Source: a virus. From it: DNA of 23,252 nt. Where the stretch lies: positions 1 through 23,252 of IMG/VR virus record IMGVR_UViG_3300006802_000601. One strand, 5' to 3'. Under the pieces are notes generated by a model. The model saw only the letters and a list, made by a program, of their open reading frames with translations, had not been told where the DNA came from and did no database searches. Of the stretch, positions 13,385 through 19,544 are shown piece by piece. Position 1 is the first letter of the stretch. The number at the start of each line of letters is the position of its first letter. The translations under genes and the position numbers were made by a program.

Positions 13385-13439
13385 TGTATAATTATTATAA
13401 CCTGTATTGCATAATCGCAAACACCAGAATAATTATACA
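13385..13439. repeat. 12-bp perfect inverted repeat with 31-nt centre
   Basis: TGTATAATTATT at 13385-13396 and AATAATTATACA at 13428-13439. A minus-strand TATAAT (13399-13394) overlaps the left arm, with only a weak -35, so a secondary leftward promoter is possible. Confidence 0.55.
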
Positions 13440-13479
13440 GCTATTATTCAAATATGGTTAGGAATCTATCACTAATTTG

Positions 13480-13608
13480 ATTAGTCTGGCTCACAATACT
13501 GCTCATAGGCTCTTCAGACAGTTTAAACCGATCAAGGCTAACTATATTACTCATTTGTTAGTCTTGGTTCTATCTTTTCAGAGAGCCTATATGTGTGAGC
13601 CATCTAAT
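13480..13608. other. large three-helix hairpin, possible structured RNA
   Basis: Three nested helices: ATTAG (13480-13484) with CTAAT (13604-13608) continuing as TGGCTCACA (13487-13495) with TGTGAGCCA (13594-13602); ATAGGCTCT (13505-13513) with AGAGCCTAT (13582-13590); CAAGGCTAAC (13533-13542) with GTTAGTCTTG (13557-13566), complete if one G-U pair is allowed in the plus-strand RNA. A TTG-started frame over it (13477-13680) is judged spurious. It could act in RNA on either strand or as cruciform DNA. Confidence 0.6.
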
Positions 13609-13785
13609 AGAACTGGTAATTTACAAACTAACAAACTTACCAACTATATTACAGGAATCGACCAACAAAGCAAGTATTAATATACTAATTATCATTAAAT
13701 AATAGTAATGATATTAATTAATATTACCTAATGATAATCATTAGTAAATCATTGATATGCAATACTAAAGTATGATTAACTGTAT

Positions 13786-13873
13786 TGCACTGTATTAGTG
13801 CATAATGGTACTATGTGGTGCATAACAGACACACGCACCAACACAGTACACAACGCACCAATGTAGTGCATAA
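13786..13873. repeat. short iterated motifs (GTGCATAA x3, ACGCACCAA x2)
   Basis: GTGCATAA occurs at 13798-13805, 13818-13825 and 13866-13873. ACGCACCAA occurs at 13833-13841 and 13853-13861, exactly 20 bp apart. TGCACT/AGTGCA at 13786-13802 forms a small hairpin. The spacing suits repeated protein-binding sites on one face of the helix. Confidence 0.5.
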
Positions 13874-13894
13874 CCGATTAAACTGGCATGATTA

Positions 13895-13908
13895 TTGCTT
13901 GCAAGCAA
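13895..13908. promoter_or_regulatory. 14-bp perfect palindrome over the leftward start site (candidate operator)
   Basis: TTGCTTGCAAGCAA is its own reverse complement. It sits immediately downstream of the leftward -10 box and covers the expected transcription start, where a bound repressor would block RNA polymerase. Confidence 0.6.
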
Positions 13909-13910
13909 CA

Positions 13911-13939
13911 TTTATACCACTATTGAATAACCCTGACAA
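13911..13939 (-). promoter_or_regulatory. leftward sigma70-like promoter (early operon)
   Basis: Minus strand: -35 TTGTCA (13939-13934, 5 of 6), 17-nt spacer, -10 TATAAA (13916-13911, 5 of 6). The expected start near 13904 gives a long leader of about 600 nt, including the large hairpin, before the first leftward gene at 13307. Confidence 0.65.
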
Positions 13940-14048
13940 CATTGTGGCATGATTATTGCATGACAAACTTGGCACAGTTGTTGCTTAGTTCAGTTTTATA
14001 TGGGGGGGTGGGGTAGTGCTGTGCTGTATAATTATGCTGAACCCACAC

Positions 14049-14092
14049 AATCACTAAAAAAGTCAAAATAGGACTTGACAAATCACTAAAAA
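14049..14092. repeat. 12-bp direct repeat at the rightward promoter (candidate operator pair)
   Basis: AATCACTAAAAA at 14049-14060 and 14081-14092, 32 bp apart (about three helical turns). The second copy lies within the spacer between the -35 and -10 boxes; the first lies just upstream of the -35 box. Confidence 0.6.
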
Positions 14093-14103
14093 TATGCTAT
14101 AAT
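14075..14103 (+). promoter_or_regulatory. perfect-consensus sigma70 promoter with extended -10 (packaging/structural operon)
   Basis: TTGACA at 14075-14080, a 17-nt spacer, and TATAAT at 14098-14103 preceded by TGC (extended -10). The expected start near 14110 gives a leader of about 210 nt before TerS. A promoter this close to consensus should fire strongly with host RNA polymerase unless repressed. Confidence 0.85.
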
Positions 14104-14126
14104 CTCTACATTGTATAAAGGGGTAT

Positions 14127-14167
14127 ATAGACAATAAAGACTCAGCACAGAAGTATAACGAACACTC
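14127..14167 (+). repeat. partial copy of the TerS 5' coding end in the leader
   Basis: 41 nt matching 14328-14368 at 35 positions. In the TerS frame it reads DNKDSAQKYNEHS against DNKDSTQSYDEHS in TerS. No start codon is present in the copy. See the finding on this echo. Confidence 0.65.
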
Positions 14168-14169
14168 TT

Positions 14170-14239
14170 GCTCTCAACTTAGACCAATGCGGTCAAGTGG
14201 GATTGAGAGCGTCTCTTGGGATTGAGAGTGATAATCACT
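14170..14239 (+). promoter_or_regulatory. structured leader RNA with alternative hairpins
   Basis: GCTCTCAA (14170-14177) can pair with TTGAGAGC (14203-14210), enclosing a second stem CTT(A)GACC/GGTCAAG (14178-14185 and 14191-14197). The same arm can instead pair with a second TTGAGAG at 14222-14228, since TGGGATTGAGAG is repeated at 14198-14209 and 14217-14228. A palindrome AGTGAT-A-ATCACT follows at 14227-14239. No U-tract, so it is not a simple terminator. Confidence 0.55.
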
Positions 14240-14321
14240 TATAGTTACCATTTAGAACCCTTAAGAACACTTTAGATTAATAAAATCAATATTGATCTAT
14301 ATTAACAATATAGGCAAATCA

Positions 14322-14849
14322 ATGACAATAGACAACAAAGACTCAACACAGAGCTATGATGAACACTCAAAGAATGTTGTATCAGGAGTAACTTCTCTCT
14401 CTCCTTCCTCAACTGAGCCTGAGAAGAGGATTAGAACATATGCAAACAAAGCTAAACAACTAACACCTGTAGGCTCTAAACAGAAACGTAAGCGAGGTAG
14501 ACCCTCTAAGAAAGAGATGGAGTATGTAGCTCTTAAGACAAAGAGAAAGAAAAGCCCTTTAGTATCTAAAAGAGAAGAAACAGCCAAGATCAGAGAACTG
14601 ATGGCTAGAATGTTGATTACTAATGGTGATAGGGTTCTAAAGAAAACTATAGACATAGCTATGCAAGATGAACACCCTCATCAGATGGCAGCACTAAAGC
14701 TACTGATGGATAGAGCATTACCTGTATCTATATTTGAAAAGGATAAACAAGTTAATAAAGGTGTAACAATTAACATATCTAATGTAGCAACAGAACCCCA
14801 ACAAGTCACTATAGACTCTGTAGACTCTATAGAAACAGTAGAACAATAA
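14322..14849 (+). CDS. terminase small subunit (TerS)
   Basis: 175 aa from ATG 14322 (AGG about 9 nt upstream); a TTG at 14292 opens the frame further but lacks support. It lies directly before TerL and overlaps it (TAATG). The N-terminus is polar and disordered-looking; residues 55-64 (KRKRGRPSKK) resemble an AT-hook for minor-groove DNA binding. A helical core follows (REETAKIRELMARML, then PHQMAALKLLMDRALPVS), typical of phage TerS-like proteins that recognise the packaging site and stimulate TerL. Its first codons are echoed in the leader at 14127-14167. Identity rests on position, DNA-binding motif and the helical core. Confidence 0.8.
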   Translation: MTIDNKDSTQSYDEHSKNVVSGVTSLSPSSTEPEKRIRTYANKAKQLTPVGSKQKRKRGRPSKKEMEYVALKTKRKKSPLVSKREETAKIRELMARMLITNGDRVLKKTIDIAMQDEHPHQMAALKLLMDRALPVSIFEKDKQVNKGVTINISNVATEPQQVTIDSVDSIETVEQ

Positions 14850-16102
14850 TGGAATTAGATATTGAGTTGTTAAAGTGGCAACAGAGTGTGTGGAATGACT
14901 CTACAAGGTTTAAGGTAGTAGCTGCTGGTAGAAGAACTGGTAAGTCCAGACTAGCTGCGTATATGCTAATAGTTAATGCTTTACAGACTGAGAAGGGTCA
15001 TGTGTGGTATATAGCCAACACTCAGGGGCAGGCAAGAGATGTTATGTGGTCTACCTTGCTAGAGATAGCACACCCTGTAATAGAATCCTCTCATATTAAC
15101 AACTTACAGATTAAATTAATTAATGGTACTAAGATATCTCTAAAGGGTGCTGATAGACCAGAAACAATGCGAGGAGTGTCACTTAAGTTTGTAGTATTAG
15201 ACGAGTACGGCTCTATGAAGTCTGAAGTATGGGAAACTATTATCAGACCAGCTTTAGCTGACCAGAAAGGCTCTGCGTTGTTTATAGGTACTCCTTTTGG
15301 TCGTAATCACTTCTATGACCTGTATAACTACGCTAACTCTGATAAAGATGAAGAGTTTAAAGCATGGCACTACAGTTCATTTGATAATGAGTTACTAGAC
15401 CCTAAAGAGATAGAAGCAGCTAGAAAGTCTATGTCTAGCTTTGCATTTAGACAAGAATTTATGGCTTCGTTTGAAGCAGCTAGTGGTGGTATATTTAAAG
15501 AAGAATGGATTAAGTTTGATAGAGATGAGCCTAAAGATGGTAGATACTTTATTGCTGTAGACTTAGCTGGTTTTGCTGATGTAGTTCATGCTAACACAGC
15601 TAGAAAGAAAAGACTAGACCAGACAGCCATAGCGGTTGTTAAAGTAGACCAGAATAAATGGTGGGTTAAGTCTATTGAACATGGTAGATGGGGAACAAAA
15701 GAAACAGCACAAAAGATATTTCAAGCTGTATCAGACTATGAGCCAATATGTGTAGGTATTGAGAAAGGCTCATTAAAGAACGCTGTGTTGCCTTACATAT
15801 CAGATTTAATGAGAAAGTACAATAGATACTTTCGTATAGATGATGTTACTCATGGTAACAAGAAAAAGATTGATAGAATTACATGGGCTTTACAGGGTAG
15901 GTTAGAACATGGTAGACTCTATCTTAATAAAGGTAGTTGGAATATGGAGTTTTTAGACCAGTTGTTACAGTTTCCTAACCCACAAGTACATGATGATTTA
16001 GTAGATGCTTTGTCTTATATAGACCAAATACAGATACCAGAATATATGCAACACTATGAAGAAGAAGAGTTTGAACCACTAGACATAGTAGCAGGATACT
16101 AG
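14849..16102 (+). CDS. terL: terminase large subunit
   Basis: 417 aa. The ATPase domain has Walker A AAGRRTGKS (25-33) and Walker B FVVLDE (114-119), followed by the coupling segment FIGTP (145-149). The RNase-H-like nuclease domain has D238 (IAVDLAG), a middle acidic residue around GIEKGS, and D382/D383/D386 (HDDLVDALSY). It packages DNA into the prohead and cuts concatemers. The ATG shares a base with the TerS stop. The length is at the short end for the family, with both domains complete. The acidic tail (YEEEEFEPLD) may contact the portal. Confidence 0.95.
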   Translation: MELDIELLKWQQSVWNDSTRFKVVAAGRRTGKSRLAAYMLIVNALQTEKGHVWYIANTQGQARDVMWSTLLEIAHPVIESSHINNLQIKLINGTKISLKGADRPETMRGVSLKFVVLDEYGSMKSEVWETIIRPALADQKGSALFIGTPFGRNHFYDLYNYANSDKDEEFKAWHYSSFDNELLDPKEIEAARKSMSSFAFRQEFMASFEAASGGIFKEEWIKFDRDEPKDGRYFIAVDLAGFADVVHANTARKKRLDQTAIAVVKVDQNKWWVKSIEHGRWGTKETAQKIFQAVSDYEPICVGIEKGSLKNAVLPYISDLMRKYNRYFRIDDVTHGNKKKIDRITWALQGRLEHGRLYLNKGSWNMEFLDQLLQFPNPQVHDDLVDALSYIDQIQIPEYMQHYEEEEFEPLDIVAGY

Positions 16103-16118
16103 CCAAACTACAGAGTAG

Positions 16119-16143
16119 TATACCGTTATGTCTACCACCCTAA
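16119..16143 (+). promoter_or_regulatory. 25-nt conserved element, copy 2
   Basis: Identical over 25 nt to the minus-strand element at 8448-8472, beginning TATACCGTTATG and ending TACCACCCTAA. It ends 12 nt before the portal ATG and runs directly into the AAAGGA SD. It is in the 53-nt gap between TerL and portal. Confidence 0.75.
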
Positions 16144-16155
16144 AGGAATAGCAAT

Positions 16156-18129
16156 ATGTATAATGAAAGTTTTTCAGTAAACCCTTTAGTATCATGGGTA
16201 CTAGGTCAATGTGACCAATGGAGAGTAAACAGAGATACTAACTATCTTGACACATGGAAAGAGTATGAAAGGCTCTGGAGAGGCATATATGACTCTTCTG
16301 ATCGCACCAGAGACTCTGAGAGGTCTCGTATCATTACTCCTGCTCTACAACAGGCTATAGAGGCTCATACAGCAGAAATAGAAGAAGCTGTGTTTGGTAG
16401 AGGTGAAAAGTTCTTTGATATCTCTGATGATAGAATAGATATTCAAAAACTTGATATAGAAGCTATCAGAAACCAAATGACAGAAGATTTTAAAAAAGGA
16501 TATATTAGAAAATCTATATCAGATATAATACTGTTATCTGCTTTATATGGTACAGGTATTGGTGAAATAACTGTATATGAGAAGAAAGAACTAAAACCAG
16601 CTATGCAACCTATCATAGAATCTGGTAATACTGCTGTTGGTGTAATAGAACAAGAAAGATTCTGTGTTGGCTTAAAACCAATTACACCATACAACTTCTT
16701 AATTGATCCTACAGCTTCTAATGTTCAAGAAGCTCTTGGTTGTGCTATAGAAGAGTTTGTATCACTACACTCTGTAACACAAGCTATGGAAGATGGTGTA
16801 TATAATACTATTACAGACTTATCTTCTACTTCTGTTGATTCTGACTTAGAAGTATCTCAGGAAGTATCAGACTATGGAGGTAATAGAGTAAAGTTATTAA
16901 GGTACTATGGACTCATACCAAAGTATATGTTAGATAATCAAGATAATGAAGATAAGTACCAAGAGTTATTTAACAAGAAGTCAGATGAGTATGGTTCAGA
17001 AGCAGCAGACTACACAGACTTAGTAGAAGCAATAGTTGTTATAGCTAATGATGGTCATTTATTAAAAGCAGAAGAATCTCCATATATGATGAATGACAGA
17101 CCTATAGTAGCTTTTCAAAGCGATACCATACCTAACAGGTTCTGGGGTCGTGGTATAGCTGAAAAAGGTTTTAATATGCAAAAAGCTATTGATGCACAAA
17201 TAAGGGCACACTTAGATAGTGTAGCTTTATCTACTGTGCCTATGATGGCTATAGATGCTACTAGACTACCTAGAGGAGCTAAGTTTGAAGTTAAAGCTGG
17301 TAAAACAATACTTACTAATGGCAATCCAGCAGAAATACTACAACCATTTAAGTTTGGTAATACTGATCCATCTAACATAAATACTGCTAGTAGCTTTATG
17401 AATATGTTACTAATGGCTACCAGTACAGTAGACAGTGCTTCTTTACCTGCTATGACTACAGGTGAAGGACAGGGAATGTCAGTAGCTTTATCATCAATTA
17501 TAAAAAAGAACAAAAGAACTTTAGTAAACTTTCAAGAACAATTTTTAATTCCTTTTGTTACTAAAGCTGCTCACAGGTTTATGCAGTTTGATCCTGAAAG
17601 ATATCCTGCACAAGACTTTGTATTTGTACCTTCTAGTAACTTAGGTATAATAGCAAGAGAACATGAACAAATGCAATTCCTTAATTTATTAAAAACATTA
17701 GGAGCAGAATCACCTATAGTTCCTTTGATACTATCAGCAGTTATAGAAAACTCTGGTTTAAGTAACAGAGAAACACTTATAGCACAGTTACAACAGATGA
17801 TGCAACCTGATCCACAACAAGCACAAGCTCAACAGGCAGCTATGCAAATGGAAATGCAGAAAACACAACTAGAATTAGCTGATTTACAGGCAGATATACA
17901 GCTAAAACAGGCTAAAACACAGTCTGAAGCAGTAGAAACACAGCTAAAACCTACAGAAATGCAAGCAAAAGTAGCTGCTAGTGCTTCTAAGTACTTAGGA
18001 GAGGCTGATGATCCTACAAAAGAGTTTGAAAAGCGTATAAAACTAGCTAATGTTGCTTTAAAAGAAAAAGATATAGATACAAAAGCAAGAATAGCAGAAT
18101 TACAGCTACAATCTTCAAGAAACACTTGA
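16156..18129 (+). CDS. portal protein
   Basis: 657 aa; AAAGGA lies 8 nt before the ATG. It is located between TerL and scaffold, the standard portal position, and has a size typical of podovirus-like portals. The early segment (WKEYERLWRGIYDSSDRTRD, then SRIITPALQQAIEAHTAEIEE) and RFWGRGIAEKGFNMQKAID in the middle are characteristic of portal proteins of marine podoviruses as I know them. The C-terminal 130 residues are Gln-rich and coiled-coil (QAQQAAMQMEMQ, then QLELADLQADIQLKQAKTQS), fitting the barrel at the inner end of the dodecameric ring. Its stop codon lies in the -35 box of the next promoter. Confidence 0.9.
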   Translation: MYNESFSVNPLVSWVLGQCDQWRVNRDTNYLDTWKEYERLWRGIYDSSDRTRDSERSRIITPALQQAIEAHTAEIEEAVFGRGEKFFDISDDRIDIQKLDIEAIRNQMTEDFKKGYIRKSISDIILLSALYGTGIGEITVYEKKELKPAMQPIIESGNTAVGVIEQERFCVGLKPITPYNFLIDPTASNVQEALGCAIEEFVSLHSVTQAMEDGVYNTITDLSSTSVDSDLEVSQEVSDYGGNRVKLLRYYGLIPKYMLDNQDNEDKYQELFNKKSDEYGSEAADYTDLVEAIVVIANDGHLLKAEESPYMMNDRPIVAFQSDTIPNRFWGRGIAEKGFNMQKAIDAQIRAHLDSVALSTVPMMAIDATRLPRGAKFEVKAGKTILTNGNPAEILQPFKFGNTDPSNINTASSFMNMLLMATSTVDSASLPAMTTGEGQGMSVALSSIIKKNKRTLVNFQEQFLIPFVTKAAHRFMQFDPERYPAQDFVFVPSSNLGIIAREHEQMQFLNLLKTLGAESPIVPLILSAVIENSGLSNRETLIAQLQQMMQPDPQQAQAQQAAMQMEMQKTQLELADLQADIQLKQAKTQSEAVETQLKPTEMQAKVAASASKYLGEADDPTKEFEKRIKLANVALKEKDIDTKARIAELQLQSSRNT

Positions 18130-18154
18130 CAAAACAGTAAAAGTGTGTTATAAT
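18126..18154 (+). promoter_or_regulatory. perfect-consensus sigma70 promoter giving a near-leaderless mRNA
   Basis: TTGACA at 18126-18131, a 17-nt spacer, TATAAT at 18149-18154. The portal stop TGA is inside the -35 box. The expected start at about 18160-18162 is only 3-5 nt before the ATG at 18165. An ACACTT/AAGTGT dyad (18122-18127, 18141-18146) spans the -35 region. Confidence 0.85.
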
Positions 18155-18164
18155 ACTTTCCATT

Positions 18165-18416
18165 ATGGATAAAAAATTACAAAAGTATTATGATAATCGT
18201 TTTGATATGATGTCAAGTCAGGGTTGGAAAGACCTTGAAGAAGACTTAACAAAGATGTATGACGAGTATAAAGACATTAACAATTGTAAAGGTGTTGATG
18301 ACTTTTACTTTCAAAAAGGTCAAGTAGATATGCTTAAATATATTTTAAGTTTAAAAACAATGTCAGAAAAGGTGTATGAAGATATTAATAATGAAGAAGA
18401 ATATACTAATACTTAA
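18165..18416 (+). CDS. small acidic head-module protein
   Basis: 83 aa. There is no SD before the ATG; transcription from the promoter just upstream would begin 3-5 nt away, so initiation is probably on a leaderless mRNA. The product (RFDMMSSQGWKDLEEDL, then DDFYFQKGQVDMLKYILSL) is helical and acidic. I recall similar small proteins between portal and scaffold in marine podoviruses, without assigned function. It is coupled closely to the following zinc-ribbon gene (2-nt gap). Confidence 0.75.
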   Translation: MDKKLQKYYDNRFDMMSSQGWKDLEEDLTKMYDEYKDINNCKGVDDFYFQKGQVDMLKYILSLKTMSEKVYEDINNEEEYTNT

Positions 18417-18418
18417 GT

Positions 18419-18682
18419 ATGGCTAAAAGAATATTTGAATTTATTTGTACTAATAATCATCTGTTTGATAGATACATAGATGATGAACAGTTTACAACAT
18501 CTTGTCCACATTGTAATACTAACGCTAAACGCATAATTAGTATTCCAAGAATAGATTTAGATGGTTGCTCTGGTGACTTTCCTACAGCATCTGATGCTTG
18601 GTTAAAAAAAAGAGAGAGCCACATGAAGTATGAAAGAAAAATGGGTATTGGAGATGCTTATCGTAGTGAAGTCGAGGTATGA
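18419..18682 (+). CDS. zinc-ribbon protein (FmdB-like)
   Basis: 87 aa. C10 (EFICTNNH), then C29/C32 (SCPHC) form an FmdB-type putative zinc-ribbon, with the later C50 or a His completing the site. After the ribbon comes RIISIPRIDLDGCSGDF and a basic helix (DAWLKKRESHMKYERK). No SD is present; it starts 2 nt after the previous stop. FmdB-like proteins are common in head modules of marine phages with unknown role, perhaps in transcription or assembly. Confidence 0.72.
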   Translation: MAKRIFEFICTNNHLFDRYIDDEQFTTSCPHCNTNAKRIISIPRIDLDGCSGDFPTASDAWLKKRESHMKYERKMGIGDAYRSEVEV

Positions 18683-18759
18683 TAAGTATTTAAGGGATAA
18701 GGAGACCCCCTGTTATGTAAGTGTCTTTCCTAAAATGTCTATATGACACAGGAGATATA

Positions 18760-19518
18760 ATGGCTGAATTTGTAGAAGAAGTTAAGGAAGAAGAAACTAA
18801 AACAGAAGAAGAAGAAGTTGTCCAAGAACAACCAAAAGTTGAAGAAGAGATACCAGAGAAGTATAAGGGAAAATCTTTATCAGAAATTGTTGGTATGCAC
18901 CAGGCGGCTGAAAAGCTAATAGGTAGGCAGGGTTCAGAGTTAGGAGAACTACGCAGAGTTGCTGATTCTTATATCCATAACCAAGCTGAACAGACAAAGC
19001 AAACAGAACAAGAAAATAATGAAGATGATTTTTTTACTGACCCTAAAAAGGCTGTAGATAAAGCAATACAAAATCACCCTAAGATTAAACAAGCAGAACA
19101 AGCTAGTTTAGAAATGCAAAGAGCTAAAGCATTATCAGCATTAAAAGAGAAACACTCTGATTTTGCTGATGTTGTTAAAGAGCAAGGATTTCAAGATTGG
19201 GTAAATAATTCTAAAGTTAGATCAGAGTTATTTGTTCGTGCTGATCGTAGGTATGATTATGACGCTGCTGACGAGTTAATATCTTTGTATAAAGATAGAA
19301 GAGAAACTGGTAAAAAAACAGCAGAGATGGAGAAACAATCTCGATCTCAAAGCGTTAAAACTGCTACTACAACTGTACCTAGTGGAAGTAATGAAGCACC
19401 ATCTAAAAAGATTTTTAGGCGTTCTGATCTTATTCGACTGAATCAAACTGATCCTGACAAGTATGATTCTATGTGGTCTGAAATAGAATTAGCTTATAAA
19501 GAAGGAAGGGTCAGATAA
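18760..19518 (+). CDS. scaffolding protein
   Basis: 252 aa from ATG 18760, which has GGAG 6-7 nt upstream; a GTG at 18721 in the same frame is rejected for lack of SD. Highly charged and helical: an acidic N-terminus (KEEETKTEEEE), the IPEKYKGKSLSEIVGMHQAA segment, a Gln/Glu-rich middle, and a basic C-terminal part (KKIFRRSDLIRL) ending in KEGRVR. The position directly before the major capsid gene, the composition and the basic capsid-binding end fit a phage scaffold that shapes the prohead and is then released. Confidence 0.85.
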   Translation: MAEFVEEVKEEETKTEEEEVVQEQPKVEEEIPEKYKGKSLSEIVGMHQAAEKLIGRQGSELGELRRVADSYIHNQAEQTKQTEQENNEDDFFTDPKKAVDKAIQNHPKIKQAEQASLEMQRAKALSALKEKHSDFADVVKEQGFQDWVNNSKVRSELFVRADRRYDYDAADELISLYKDRRETGKKTAEMEKQSRSQSVKTATTTVPSGSNEAPSKKIFRRSDLIRLNQTDPDKYDSMWSEIELAYKEGRVR

Positions 19519-19544
19519 ATTACATTTTATAAAGGATATTTATC

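Larger units (their letters stand above)
13884..13959. repeat. 15-bp direct repeat flanking the leftward promoter
   Basis: TGGCATGATTATTGC at 13884-13898 and 13945-13959, 61 bp apart. One copy lies just upstream of the -35 box and the other just downstream of the expected start, an arrangement seen with looping repressors or dual activator/repressor sites. Confidence 0.6.
13308..14321 (+). other. 1-kb non-coding divergent control region (candidate replication origin)
   Basis: No convincing gene lies between the leftward and rightward operons. It contains AT-rich inverted repeats (13331-13379, 13385-13439), a large hairpin (13480-13608), a palindrome TAATGATAATCATTA (about 13727-13741), short iterated motifs (13786-13873), a leftward promoter with flanking repeats (13884-13959), a G-rich tract (14002-14013), a rightward promoter (14075-14103), and a structured leader with a partial copy of the TerS start (14127-14240). 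Iterons, AT-rich DNA and divergent promoters together would suit an origin, but this is inference. Confidence 0.6.

Noticed and set aside
13480-13608. tRNA or tmRNA in the hairpin region
   Set aside because: No acceptor end, no proper T-loop (GGTTC is present but not in a cloverleaf context) and helix lengths do not fit.
13477-13680. 67-codon plus-strand frame in the non-coding region
   Set aside because: It starts with TTG without an SD, has no recognisable protein character, and its first part coincides with the arms of the large hairpin.
14292-14321. TTG start for TerS
   Set aside because: No SD before it; the ATG at 14322 has AGG upstream, and the partial copy at 14127-14167 matches only from 14328 onward.
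18721-18759. GTG start for the scaffold protein
   Set aside because: No SD; the ATG at 18760 has a clear GGAG and begins the typical acidic N-terminus.
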